From the NCBI GenBank assembly GCA_046538075.1, contig JBKHJN010000013.1, positions 1 through 64,000 of the forward strand: a stretch of DNA of 64,000 bases. Reading direction: 5' to 3'. This document shows, in pieces, positions 50,292 to 59,262 of this stretch; position 1 is the stretch's first letter; the number at the start of each line of letters is the position of its first letter. A model generated the notes under the pieces. The model did no database searches. It was not told the origin of the DNA and saw only the letters and a list, made by a program, of their open reading frames with translations. The position numbers and the translations under genes were made by a program. This DNA is from Desulfobacca_B sp046538075. Its GTDB lineage: Bacteria; Desulfobacterota; Desulfobaccia; Desulfobaccales; Desulfobaccaceae.

Positions 50292-52079
50292 ATGGCAGAG
50301 CCGGTTATGGAAAAAGAACGACAGGTTAAATTCAGTCCTCTGGCTCAACGGGTGCTGGAACAGCGATATCTGGCCTGGGCGGAAGATGGTAAAATACTTG
50401 AAACCCCGGAAGGGCTTTTTCGCCGGGTAGCCCAGACGGTAGCCGCGGCCGAACACCGCTATGGCAGCCCCCAGGCCGCGGCCCGAATGGTGGAAGATTT
50501 CTTTGAGGCCATGGCGGAGCTGAAATTCCTTCCCAACAGTCCGACTCTGATGAATGCCGGGACCTCCCGACAGCAATTGGCCGCCTGCTTTGTGTTGCCG
50601 GTCGAGGATAATATGGAGAGCATCTTGGGGGCAGTGCGCGATATGGCCCTGATCCATCAGAGCGGCGGCGGCACCGGGTTTAATTTTTCCCATCTGCGCC
50701 CCCGCCAGGACCCGGTGCGGACCACCGGCGGGGTAGCGTCGGGGCCGGTGTCGTTTATGCAGATATTTAATACCACGACCGAGGTGATAAAACAAGGGGG
50801 ACGGCGTCGCGGTGCCAACATGGGCATCCTCAGTTATGACCATCCGGATATCCTGGATTTCGTTCAGGCCAAAGCCAACCCCGAAGCCTTTCAACACTTT
50901 AATCTATCGGTGGCGGTCACTGATGAGTTTATGGACAAGGTGGAGAACGATGAAACTTATGCTTTGATAAATCCCCGTACCGGCCGGACAGTGAGAATGG
51001 TTCGGGCGCGGGAGGTGTTTGAGACCATTTGTCAACAGGCCCTGCAGACCGGAGATCCGGGTTTGATTTTTCTAGATGCCATCAATCGGGCCAACCCCCT
51101 TCCGGAGTTGGGCCGGCTGGAGGCCACCAACCCCTGTGGCGAACAACCCCTATTGCCTTATGAAGCCTGCAACCTGGGCTCCATCAATTTGGCCCGGCTG
51201 GTACGGGGCGGTGAAGTTGATTGGCCGGAATTAGACCGGCTGGTGCGTTTGGGCGTAACTTTTCTAGACGATGTCATCGACCAGAGTCACTATCCCTTAC
51301 CCCAGATTGATACGCTAACCCGGGCTAACCGCAAGATCGGCCTGGGAGTCATGGGGCTGGCCGACCTGTTTATCCGCCTCGGCCTCCCCTATGATGACCT
51401 GGAAGCCCTAAAACTGGCCGAGGCATTGATGGTTCGCATCCAGGCCACGGCGGTGGCTCAATCCGAGCAACTGGCTCAGGAGCGGGGTCCTTTTCCCAAT
51501 TTTAGGCGCAGCCGCTGGCATCATGAAGGTAGACCAGGGCGGCGCCATGCCACCCTGACCACCATTGCGCCCACCGGTACAATCAGCCTGATCGCCGGAA
51601 CCAGCAGCGGTATTGAACCATTATTTGCCATTGCTTATATGCGCCGAGCTCTGGAAGAGGAAGATTTTTTGCAAGTCCACCCTTTATTTGTCCAAAAAAT
51701 GGCCGAGGCCGGCCTGGAACTGGATCAATGGCTCCCCAAAATCAGTCCCATTGGCCGAGTCCGCCCTTTCAAAGAGTTGCCTGCATCCCTGCGCCGGCTG
51801 TTTCCTACTACTTTTGAAGTCAGCCCGGAAATCCAGCTCCAGATGCAGGCCGCCTTTCAACGCCATGTGGACAACGCGGTCTCCAAGACCATCAACCTGC
51901 CGCCCACAGCCACAATCGAGGAAGCAGCCCAGGCCTTCAAACTATCTTACCGCTTGGGCCTCAAGGGAGTAACTATTTATCGCTACGGGGCGCGTCCGGG
52001 CCAGGTGCTTAGCCTGCCTCCTGAACCCCTGACGCTGTCCAGCGAGTTCTCTGAGGAGTGCCGTCTCTGTTCAGTTTAG
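50292..52079 (+). CDS. nrdJ: Adenosylcobalamin-dependent (class II) ribonucleotide reductase
   Basis: 595 residues. Motifs: LPNSPTLMNAGTSRQQLAACFVLPVED (here NSPTLMNAG and LAACFVLPV, with the redox Cys), SGGGTGFNFSHLRP, the active-site loop NPCGEQPLLPYEACNLGSINL, and APTGTISLIAGTSSGIEP. The C-terminal CRLCSV provides the shuttle Cys pair. Reduces ribonucleotides to deoxyribonucleotides without oxygen, using B12. Shorter than some NrdJ because the usual zinc-finger tail is minimal. No B12 riboswitch was recognised in the 200 bases upstream. Confidence 0.95.
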   Translation: MAEPVMEKERQVKFSPLAQRVLEQRYLAWAEDGKILETPEGLFRRVAQTVAAAEHRYGSPQAAARMVEDFFEAMAELKFLPNSPTLMNAGTSRQQLAACFVLPVEDNMESILGAVRDMALIHQSGGGTGFNFSHLRPRQDPVRTTGGVASGPVSFMQIFNTTTEVIKQGGRRRGANMGILSYDHPDILDFVQAKANPEAFQHFNLSVAVTDEFMDKVENDETYALINPRTGRTVRMVRAREVFETICQQALQTGDPGLIFLDAINRANPLPELGRLEATNPCGEQPLLPYEACNLGSINLARLVRGGEVDWPELDRLVRLGVTFLDDVIDQSHYPLPQIDTLTRANRKIGLGVMGLADLFIRLGLPYDDLEALKLAEALMVRIQATAVAQSEQLAQERGPFPNFRRSRWHHEGRPGRRHATLTTIAPTGTISLIAGTSSGIEPLFAIAYMRRALEEEDFLQVHPLFVQKMAEAGLELDQWLPKISPIGRVRPFKELPASLRRLFPTTFEVSPEIQLQMQAAFQRHVDNAVSKTINLPPTATIEEAAQAFKLSYRLGLKGVTIYRYGARPGQVLSLPPEPLTLSSEFSEECRLCSV

Positions 52080-52096
52080 CCGGAAAGTAATGAAGG

Positions 52097-52777
52097 TCAA
52101 GCCTCCGGCATGCCGTTATATTTTACCACATGGTCGGGCCGGCCGGAGAACACAAAGCTGCGGTTCATGTGGTCGCGCTCATCGAGTCCGATGCGCCGGA
52201 ATACATCCGCCCAATTATCGAATTGGCCGTATTCCTTAACGAGCGCACTTTTGACCGGTTGCTCTTCCCATTCCGGGTGGTCGGCTACGAATTGGGCATA
52301 AACATGTTCAGCATGGTCCTCGAATTCGGCATTGAACCGATAGGCCCGGCGGGGGAAGAGCAGGACCATGATCTTGGCCAACAAGACGTAGGAGGCAACC
52401 ATTAAAGAGGGAATGGGCCAGTATAGATACCACGGATCTTTGATGCCATCCTCTTTCATCTTCTCCTCGATGATCAGCAAGTGCCAGAACTCATTATCCT
52501 GCGCCTCTCGGCACCAAGCGACCATTTGACGCGCCTGGTTTACTTTTTCTAGGTTGCGATAGTGTCGGGTCATCCGGGCATAATGACGGTTTTCCCAGGC
52601 GCGATAGGGAATGCTGGCCAGAGTTTCAATGAGCTTGGCTTTGGGCAAGGTCACTTCCTTTCCCGTTACCAAATCCATCATGCCAAAGAAGATTCGCGCC
52701 AGCCGGGAGTACTGATAGCGCCGACGCGCCAGCGAGTCTTGCTGGGCTTTTTTTAAGTCAATATCTGCTTTTTCCAT
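52097..52777 (-). CDS. Alternative-oxidase-family di-iron protein
   Basis: 226 residues. The four-helix di-iron ligands follow the AOX order: LIETLA (Glu51), DNEFWH (Glu96, His99), AEFEDHAEH (Glu151/153/157) and DERDH (Glu200, His203). Two hydrophobic stretches (LMVASYVLLAKIMVLLF is the clearest) could dip into the membrane as in AOX. AOX takes electrons from quinol to oxygen; in a presumed anaerobe it would act as an oxygen scavenger. AAGGAGAAC precedes the ATG. It ends 17 bases from the convergent nrdJ stop. Confidence 0.82.
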   Translation of the reverse strand: MEKADIDLKKAQQDSLARRRYQYSRLARIFFGMMDLVTGKEVTLPKAKLIETLASIPYRAWENRHYARMTRHYRNLEKVNQARQMVAWCREAQDNEFWHLLIIEEKMKEDGIKDPWYLYWPIPSLMVASYVLLAKIMVLLFPRRAYRFNAEFEDHAEHVYAQFVADHPEWEEQPVKSALVKEYGQFDNWADVFRRIGLDERDHMNRSFVFSGRPDHVVKYNGMPEA

Positions 52778-52862
52778 ATGATGTTCTCCTTTAAGACTGC
52801 CGCCGTCTCCTCAATGCCCATAATTTGCAAAACTTATTTAATGGAATAACAGGAATGTTGGG

Positions 52863-53552
52863 TCAGTTCCTTGTAAATGATAATCTATGAAAAAAAGCCA
52901 TGATGGCGATCATAAACATCACCGGGGCACCCAGCTCCAAAACTTCTTCTATAACAGTGGTGAGCTCGATTACTTCCCTGGTAATCGTAAAATCCGTAAA
53001 CGCCAGGTTCCGCTGCAAACCGTCCAGGGTTTTGGCGAAAACCAGGAACAGGATTCCGAAAAACACTCCAAGAGCGTATTCCTCCATTTTCTTGAGCGCT
53101 TTTATATAGTCCAAAGCATGCCTTTTGGCTAAATAAAAAAGGCACCCAAGCAATGAAACGATGATGACGACACCAATTAGCTTCTCGGCAACGGGAACCT
53201 CAGGGCTCAGATAAAACTGGATTTTTTCCATATTCATCGGGGTAAACTTCACGTGGAAATCCAACTCTCTTAACCCAAATAAAAGTAAGATAAACATGAT
53301 ACAGCAGCGGCTTGCAAGATCCTTGGCTTTAGGGAAAAAAAGCATGGCGAGACAGATAAAATATCCGACCGCGGAGGGTAATTCGATCGGCCCGCCTTCC
53401 TTGATGTAAGTCTTCCTCAGTTCCGAATCACACATATCCAGGAAAACAATGAGAGAAATTACTCCGATAAAAACGATTCCGTATAGTAAAAAACTGAGAT
53501 TATGCGCCAGCCTGGGCAACCGCAATTGGGAATGAGTTTTTGAACCTTCCAT
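52863..53552 (-). CDS. Six-helix membrane protein of unknown function
   Basis: 229 residues with about six hydrophobic helices: NLSFLLYGIVFIGVISLIVFL, ELPSAVGYFICLAMLFF, CCIMFILLLFGLRELD, LIGVVIIVSLLGCLFYL, LGVFFGILFLVFAK and LGAPVMFMIAIMAFF (first given in its core). Acidic residues next to helices (LRELDFH, VIEEVLEL) might bind a metal or proton. No family recognised. It is upstream of the AOX gene on the same strand with 85 bases between; the two could be one unit. GC content looks lower than in the flanks. Confidence 0.72.
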   Translation of the reverse strand: MEGSKTHSQLRLPRLAHNLSFLLYGIVFIGVISLIVFLDMCDSELRKTYIKEGGPIELPSAVGYFICLAMLFFPKAKDLASRCCIMFILLLFGLRELDFHVKFTPMNMEKIQFYLSPEVPVAEKLIGVVIIVSLLGCLFYLAKRHALDYIKALKKMEEYALGVFFGILFLVFAKTLDGLQRNLAFTDFTITREVIELTTVIEEVLELGAPVMFMIAIMAFFHRLSFTRN

Positions 53553-53922
53553 CCGGGATTCGATCTAAATATCCCCTCTCTTTGTAATTCTATCCCCTTG
53601 CTGAATTCAAGGTATCACAAGTTCCCCTCAAAAAGTATCTTTTTTTTAGATTTTGAACAGGCCAATTCCTTGGTTCGCCGATACTTAAAGGGCAAGTCCA
53701 AGAACCCCGACGCAGAACCAGCAGATCATTGGAGGAGGTTGGCGGCCAAAACCCATAATGGCCTGGCTGGCCTCTATGCTGCTTCCCATGGATCCGGTTT
53801 AAATTTTGATTATGCCGTAGTAAAAAATGGGAATCAGCATAAATATTTTGTATAAATGAGGATAATTTTTGCTGGCCTTAATTCAGGCAGTCCGTCCAAT
53901 CTCTGGTGAGAGGAGTTAAAAA
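53553..53922. other. Intergenic region before the amidase gene
   Basis: 370 bases, divergent between the membrane protein and the amidase gene. A reading frame of 85 codons (53598-53855, TTG start) lies here, with no ribosome site and no recognisable family; I treat it as unproven. GAGAGGAG at about 53908 is the amidase ribosome site. Confidence 0.35.
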
Positions 53923-54912
53923 ATGAAAACCGACTCAATAGCCACTGGCTGCGGGAATGGCTTCATTATCATCGAACGGGCCCTTTCCGATGAAGATCGC
54001 CATCTTTCCGTGGGCATCGCTAACTTCCACGCCGTGGTCCCCGACATTGAAGCCAACAAGGACAAAATGCTCCGGGCCCTGGAAGTCTTTCAGGCCAAAA
54101 AGGTCAACCTCGCCATCTTTCCCGAGTTGTGCCTGTCGGGCTATTTCTGGGAGGATGAACCACGCTGTTGGCATTATATGGAGCAGGCGGTCATCGAAAA
54201 TAACACCGACTGGGTTGATAAGAATCTCCAACCTTATCTTGGCAACCAGTTAAACGCTATTATTTTCAATACCTTGCGCCAGGGGCCCAACCAGAAATTC
54301 TTCAACACCAGCTTTCTCCTGTGTAAAGCGCATGACTATTGCAATATAGACGAAATCTACGATAAGATTTTCCTTCCCCCTGTGGAAAGGATTTTTAGCA
54401 ACTCAGGCAAGGATGACCGCCTCGTCATTGATGCGAAACATGGGCGGTTCGGTTTCACCACCTGCTACGATATTCTGTTTTCCCAGTTGGTTCTGGAATA
54501 TGCCAAGATTGATGAGGTGGATGCCATTATCCAAATCGCCTCCTGGCGGTCCCGGGCCCGGCGGGATTATCCCGGCATGAATGTGGGGTCCGACGTGTAT
54601 TACGGCAATCTCTGGGATATGGTCATGCCGGCTTTGGCAGCCACCAATCAGGTGTGGGTCATTGCCTGTAATGCCGTGGGCGAACACGGCGTCACCGGAG
54701 CCCATTTCTGGGGCGGCTCCGGCCTTTGGGCCCCTTCCGGTCTGAAATTATTGCAGGGCTCTAACATCAACGAAGAACTGCTAATCGTTCATAATATTGA
54801 TCTTAAGGAACAAAGAAAGCGGGAGCAAGACGACTTCAATTATGCCTTTGACTTTGGCTCGGTTTATCGCCCCATCGAGGGCAAGCGCGCCTTCACTCGG
54901 ATCACCGACTGA
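53923..54912 (+). CDS. Carbon-nitrogen hydrolase (nitrilase superfamily)
   Basis: 329 residues with a complete Glu-Lys-Cys triad: LAIFPELCLSGYFW, IYDKIFLPPVERIF and GFTTCYDILFSQL. The C-terminal HFWGGSGLWAPSG and the final region agree with the fold. It hydrolyses an amide or carbamoyl group in a small molecule; specificity cannot be read. A 30-residue N-terminal lead (before VGIANFHAVV) is longer than usual. Its neighbours give no pathway. Confidence 0.88.
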   Translation: MKTDSIATGCGNGFIIIERALSDEDRHLSVGIANFHAVVPDIEANKDKMLRALEVFQAKKVNLAIFPELCLSGYFWEDEPRCWHYMEQAVIENNTDWVDKNLQPYLGNQLNAIIFNTLRQGPNQKFFNTSFLLCKAHDYCNIDEIYDKIFLPPVERIFSNSGKDDRLVIDAKHGRFGFTTCYDILFSQLVLEYAKIDEVDAIIQIASWRSRARRDYPGMNVGSDVYYGNLWDMVMPALAATNQVWVIACNAVGEHGVTGAHFWGGSGLWAPSGLKLLQGSNINEELLIVHNIDLKEQRKREQDDFNYAFDFGSVYRPIEGKRAFTRITD

Positions 54913-55089
54913 CCGGGGCGATAGCCATTGTTACTTGGATAAAACTCATGGCTCCGGCAACCTTGTCCATGCCCCAGGCTTATCACTGCGAGGCTGCGGC
55001 TGCGGCTGCCGCTTACGTGCTTAGGACGCATGAAAGAATACTTGGTAGAACTGGATGCTTTGACCAGACCGCGATAGCATTGACCCGGC

Positions 55090-55419
55090 TTAAGGTTCCC
55101 TGAGAACGTGTAACACCATTAAGCAGGCTACAAGACAAGCGAAAAAGAAAGTCGCTTGAGAGCGTACGGTCTCAATTTCATTTTTGCTCAATCCCGCAAA
55201 GAGATCAAAGGAACTGAAAGCAATTTGGCTTTTCCGATAATCCTCAAAATCATAGTTATTTTTGGGATCAATCTTGAAAGAATAGTCATTGGTATCTGAC
55301 CGCCCCGTATGATAATCAGGGATTAATATTCGCATAACCCTGTCATACCGGACCAAAAGATTGCCCAACAGACACAACAGGATCATACCGATAAAATAAA
55401 CTACCACAACCTTACGCAT
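55090..55419 (-). CDS. Small membrane protein of unknown function
   Basis: 109 residues: N-terminal helix (VVVVYFIGMILLCLLGNLLV), a polar middle rich in Asp/Tyr (DYHTGRSDTNDYSFKIDPKNN, abbreviated) and a C-terminal helix (FFFACLVACLMVLHVL). AGGAG lies nine bases before the ATG, which supports it as a real gene. Both ends in the membrane would leave a periplasmic or cytoplasmic loop of about 60 residues. The sequence is AT-rich compared with the flanks. Confidence 0.65.
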   Translation of the reverse strand: MRKVVVVYFIGMILLCLLGNLLVRYDRVMRILIPDYHTGRSDTNDYSFKIDPKNNYDFEDYRKSQIAFSSFDLFAGLSKNEIETVRSQATFFFACLVACLMVLHVLREP

Positions 55420-55615
55420 GAGTTCTTACTCCTGCAAATTGAGATTGTTGGCAGATTCAGTGCTTACCTGGTTGACGGCGCAGCTGCATTCCTCCGCCCT
55501 TTTTAACCGACACCGCGGTAATTTCACAATGTCACTTGAAAAGGAATTTGTCAAGTATTCGGAATTAAATCCAGGATTCGCCACCACCTTATTTTCTTTA
55601 AGGCGGATCGCGGTA

Positions 55616-55728
55616 GTTATTACTCCGAGCATGGAAACGGTTAATGTGGGGGGAGGGCCAGGGGACCGCCGGCCCCCCTCAAGCTCCCCTCCCAACCCCC
55701 CCCTTAAGGGGTTGGGGAGTGGATTTGG
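55616..55728 (+). repeat. Dispersed intergenic repeat, copy D
   Basis: GTTATTACTCCGAGCATGG, GTTAATGTGGGGGGAGGGCC, AGGGGACCGCCGGCCCCCC, CTCAAGCTCCCCTCCC, CCCCTTAAGGGGTTGGGGAG, TGGATTTGG: the longest and most complete copy. It lies in the 496-base gap 55420-55915, in which I see no gene; the open frames there are produced by the repeat. Confidence 0.8.
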
Positions 55729-55915
55729 AAGAGCGCTTTTGAGCGCCATAAATTGCCCCCCTACGGTCAGGGAAAAGTAGGTTTGTGAAAGCAACTTGAA
55801 ATAAGCTTCCGTTAGCCAGACCTATCTTAACAGACTTTGGGGTTTGGAGCAGCCCAAGCATGGCGCCGGGTGGCACCAGACTTTAATTGATGGATGGGGC
55901 TCTTATTTTTACCAA

Positions 55916-56431
55916 CTAAAATCTGACCAGGTGTTTAAGCAGCATCCATAGTGAGCGAAAGAACTCCACCGCTTCGGCATCATGGCAGTCCAGAGTCCAG
56001 ATATATTTGCCCACTGCCGCGCAGGCCAGTCCATAGTAAGCTAATACAAATTGCCCAATGGCCACGTATCCGCAAGCGATCTGACCTACTGCCAGGATTA
56101 GACCACCGGCCAATTGCGCCACTACCAGGGGCGCAAAGATAAACTGGCCAAAGCCGAAGACGATGCCAACCCCGAACTGGGCCACGGTAATCACCCCGAT
56201 GCCGATCTGGCCGATGGCAATGATGCCCTTGGCCACCCGCCGCCGACCCTGGGCGTTTTTCCCAAAGGCAATGTGCACCAGGGGATAACCGCAATAGGAC
56301 CGGGCCGACTTCCATTCGTAGCCCGTCCCTCGCCACTCCTTTTCGGCCGGATGCGGCGCGCCACAATAAGGACAGGACTGGGCCTCAGTGCTAACCTCTT
56401 TCTGGCACTCCCGGCAGGTCGTAATCGCCAC
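55916..56431 (-). CDS. Zinc-ribbon protein with Gly-Gln membrane repeats
   Basis: 171 residues. An N-terminal zinc ribbon (CRECQKEVSTEAQSCPYCG, CX2C...CX2C) is followed by GYPLVHIAFGKN and a run of short repeats built on xAxGQxxxG: AKGIIAIGQIGIGVIT, VAQFGVGIVFGFGQF, VVAQLAGGLILAVGQIACG, YVAIGQFVLAYYGLA. The repeats are hydrophobic and turn-rich, as in a group of poorly understood bacterial membrane proteins. Function unknown. No partner gene is close. Confidence 0.75.
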   Translation of the reverse strand: MAITTCRECQKEVSTEAQSCPYCGAPHPAEKEWRGTGYEWKSARSYCGYPLVHIAFGKNAQGRRRVAKGIIAIGQIGIGVITVAQFGVGIVFGFGQFIFAPLVVAQLAGGLILAVGQIACGYVAIGQFVLAYYGLACAAVGKYIWTLDCHDAEAVEFFRSLWMLLKHLVRF

Positions 56432-56802
56432 CTAGATCTCCACCCTGGTAAGTCGGGGATTTTTCTGGCTTTGAGCTCAGCCAGGGAAATTTCCACCGGT
56501 TTTTAAATTCCTCTTCGTCAGAAAGAATTTTTATCATTAACCCAAAAGTCGGGTCGACCGGATTTACCAACAAGAATTTTTCTCTACTCTGGCAGGATGA
56601 GAAAAACGGACCCAATTTTTGTTAATTACCACAGCCGCAGCCCCTTTTCCACTGGAATAAGCTGGCCTCCAGGATATTATTTTGGGTTTTCGGTCAGAGC
56701 CGGGTAATTCTATCTTATCGGCTCTAGTTTATTGACAAGCGCCAAGAAAAATATTACGGTTGATAAGGAATAATCTTTAATTTAAATCAACATGGTGATC
56801 TT
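56432..56802. other. Intergenic region before the methionine synthase gene
   Basis: 371 bases without a gene, AT-rich. TTGACA at 56732-56737 could be a -35 box for the next gene, with TACGGT (56755) or TATTAC (56752) as poor -10 boxes. GGCTTTGAGCTCAGCC near 56470 is a short hairpin. Nothing else was seen. Confidence 0.4.
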
Positions 56803-57858
56803 ATGGACGTCCTGCCCGCCTTAGCCGCCACCGGGATCGGCTCGGTGCCGTTTTTGAACTCCCAGGAAGCGGTCGCCTTGATCCTGAAATATTTGCCGGA
56901 ACTGCCGTTCTGGCCACAGATGGTCAAACTGGGATTTCAAGAAGACATGGTGCCGCAAGCCGCCCGGGGCCTGCCGGGTCTCAGGCTCGATGCCGAAAAT
57001 CGAACTGTGGTGCTGGACGGTCAGTCTGACCGGGAAGCGACCCTGACTGGATTTTATGAACTGGCCCTGGGCAGCGATTTAACTGCTTTTGCCTTGCACC
57101 CGGAAGAAGCCACCGGATTTTTTGACCTGCTGGCCGCGGTTCAGACCCGACCGCCGGCCTCACCGTCCTTCTTAAAAGGTCAAGTCGCCGGGCCGGTTAC
57201 CTTTGCCGGTATGGTCAAGGACCAGCAGGGCAAAGCCATTCTTTTTGATCGGGAACTAAGCCAGGCCGTCACTCAAGGGTTGGCCTTAAAGGCCGCCTGG
57301 CAGGCCCAGAAAATCCGCAGCCTGGGAAAGCGGGCGGTGATCTTTTTCGATGAGCCCTATCTGACCGGCTTTGGCTCGGCCTTCATGCCCATTTCTCGGG
57401 CCGAAGTCATCGCCACTTTGACCGAAGCCATGGAAGCCTGCCGCCAGCACGGGGAGGTGCTGTTCGGCATCCACTGCTGCGGCAATACTGACTGGTCCAT
57501 GCTGCTGGAGACCCCGATTGATATCCTCAGCTTTGATGCCTACGGCTTTTTTGATACCCTGATCCTGTATGAGCAGAGCGTAAAAAATTTTCTGGCCCGG
57601 GGCGGTTATCTGGCCTGGGGAATAGTTCCCACCAGCCCCACAGCTCCCCAAGAGGCGGTCGACCAACTCTGGGAGCGGTTTCAGGAGCAGGTCGTGCAGT
57701 TGGAAAAGACTGGACTGGACCGCAAGGCGCTGCTGTCCCAAAGCCTCCTCACTCCGGCCTGTGGACTGGCCTACCTGGCCCCGGAGCAGGCCCGACAGGC
57801 CTTGGTTTCCCTGGCGGAATTGAGTGCTCGAGCCCGGGGTTGGCAAGACAGCATCTGA
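56803..57858 (+). CDS. Core-type methionine synthase (MetE C-terminal-domain-like)
   Basis: 351 residues corresponding to the catalytic barrel of MetE only. The zinc ligands are visible: His224 and Cys226 in GIHCCGNTD and Cys320 in LLTPACGLAYL. FFDEPYL and LSFDAYGFFDT line the barrel. Core MetE proteins in anaerobes have been shown to take methyl groups from corrinoid carriers instead of methyl-folate. With CO dehydrogenase in this genome, a corrinoid iron-sulfur protein donor is plausible. No antisense regulation or riboswitch was seen. Distant URO-D likeness is expected from the fold. Confidence 0.85.
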   Translation: MDVLPALAATGIGSVPFLNSQEAVALILKYLPELPFWPQMVKLGFQEDMVPQAARGLPGLRLDAENRTVVLDGQSDREATLTGFYELALGSDLTAFALHPEEATGFFDLLAAVQTRPPASPSFLKGQVAGPVTFAGMVKDQQGKAILFDRELSQAVTQGLALKAAWQAQKIRSLGKRAVIFFDEPYLTGFGSAFMPISRAEVIATLTEAMEACRQHGEVLFGIHCCGNTDWSMLLETPIDILSFDAYGFFDTLILYEQSVKNFLARGGYLAWGIVPTSPTAPQEAVDQLWERFQEQVVQLEKTGLDRKALLSQSLLTPACGLAYLAPEQARQALVSLAELSARARGWQDSI

Positions 57859-57921
57859 CCCTGAATCTGACCGCATTGACTTTCCCGCTTTAAGAATCTA
57901 TCTTGGCCATAGGAGTTGCAA

Positions 57922-58629
57922 TTGAAATACTCAAGACTCAGTTTCGGACTACAGGGTTGCGGCTGGCTGATGGTGGCCGTGTTATTTTTCGGCCTGGGAT
58001 GTGCCAGCACCCCCGAACCGCGGCCCTCCATAGCCGGCATTAACAAGGTCCTGTTGGTGGGATTCCCTGGCAAGGTCTACGACGATATGAACAAGGGGCG
58101 GCCAATTCTTTCTCTGGCCGAGACCAAGCTGGCCATGGCCTCGAACTTTGATATTACCACTGATGACCGGGACCTCCGAGACCTGCAACTGGTGCAGTGG
58201 GGCCAGGTAGGCACTCCTTGTTTAACCTTTAAGATGCTTGATCCTGAGGAATCAGCTACCGTTGCCACTGAAAGAGTTATGGAGCTAGCCCGGGAGAAAA
58301 ACGTCGATGCCATTATGATCGGTGGCCTGCGGCTCTATGCCGCCCGGGGTGGAGAATACCACCTGGCTCTGACCAAAAGTGTAATGCGCCGCAAGGGTGA
58401 GGAAATTCTGGGTGATGCGGAGAGCGATGTAATTCTGGAGGCCATTCTGGTCGGAGCCGACGGCAACTGTCGCTGGCACGGTCAGAAAGAAACCAGTATG
58501 AGTTTGGGCACCGGGTTGAAATCGCTGGCCCTTTTGGGCCGGGCAGGAGATGAGGTAGCTTATGACCGGATCGAGCGGGGGCTGACCTATCTGTTTGCCA
58601 ATCTTCCCAAGCCGCCCCGGACTGATTGA
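57922..58629 (+). CDS. Lipoprotein of unknown function
   Basis: 235 residues from a TTG at 57922 that AGGAG precedes by six bases. Signal peptide with lipobox FGLGC. The body has VLLVGFPGKVYDD, a middle FDITTDDRDLRDL, DAIMIGGLRLYAARGG and a closing LTYLFANLPKPP. The layout resembles outer-membrane assembly or curli-type GNA1162-like lipoproteins (a Rossmann-like sheet), but I do not claim a family. It lies between the methionine synthase and CBS genes. Confidence 0.75.
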   Translation: MKYSRLSFGLQGCGWLMVAVLFFGLGCASTPEPRPSIAGINKVLLVGFPGKVYDDMNKGRPILSLAETKLAMASNFDITTDDRDLRDLQLVQWGQVGTPCLTFKMLDPEESATVATERVMELAREKNVDAIMIGGLRLYAARGGEYHLALTKSVMRRKGEEILGDAESDVILEAILVGADGNCRWHGQKETSMSLGTGLKSLALLGRAGDEVAYDRIERGLTYLFANLPKPPRTD

Positions 58630-58686
58630 TTTGTAGAGCACCCTAAGGGCAGTCTGGCCGGTTATTTTCAGAAAAGGAGATGATCC

Positions 58687-59088
58687 ATGAAAGTCCGAGA
58701 TGTAATGATCAGAGACGTGGCCACCTTAAATGTCGAGGATGAATTAAGCCTGGCCAACGATATCATGCAGTTAGGGCGTATCCGCCATCTTCCCGTCGTA
58801 GAAGGCAAAAAATTGGTGGGCATCATTTCGGAACGGGACCTGTTCCGCACTTCATTGGCCCAGGCTCTGGGTTATGGCACTCGGGCGAGCCGCGATCTGA
58901 TGAAAACCATTCGGATCAAGGATATCATGAAGACCGATTTAATAACCATCTTCCCGGAAGCAGAATTAAAAGAAGCGGTTCGGCTGATGCTGGATAAAAA
59001 AATCGGCTGTCTGCCAGTGGTCCAGGAAGGTGAATTAATCGGATTGATTACCGAAACCGATATCCTCTCTCAATATCTGAAGAGTTGA
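58687..59088 (+). CDS. Two-CBS-domain protein
   Basis: 133 residues made of a CBS pair: VRDVMIRDVATLNVEDEL...IRHLPVVEGKKLVGIISERDLF (given in parts) and IKDIMKTDLITIFPEAEL...GCLPVVQEGELIGLITETDIL. Such Bateman modules bind adenine nucleotides and often act as energy sensors for a partner protein. AAAAGGAGATG precedes the ATG. The partner is not evident. Confidence 0.92.
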   Translation: MKVRDVMIRDVATLNVEDELSLANDIMQLGRIRHLPVVEGKKLVGIISERDLFRTSLAQALGYGTRASRDLMKTIRIKDIMKTDLITIFPEAELKEAVRLMLDKKIGCLPVVQEGELIGLITETDILSQYLKS

Positions 59089-59262
59089 TCCGGATCGACC
59101 TGCTGCCAGTAATAAAGGCCGCCTTTAGCTTGATGATCCGACTATGGGGAAAAATACCGCAACCGTAAAGGGGAGAGCCGCTTTCTGATTATTCGGCGGG
59201 ACAGCGGCGGCAGGCCCGATGATTATCCAGGTTCAGGTGTTTTAAGGTCAGACCAGAAAATC

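Noticed and set aside
53598..53855. 85-codon frame (TTG start) with protein-like composition upstream of the amidase gene
   Set aside because: No ribosome site, no family likeness and it lies in the divergent promoter region. It could be a remnant, but I cannot support it.
55418..55780. Open frames on both strands around 55.4-55.8 kb
   Set aside because: They run through repeat copy D and have low-complexity Pro/Gly translations.
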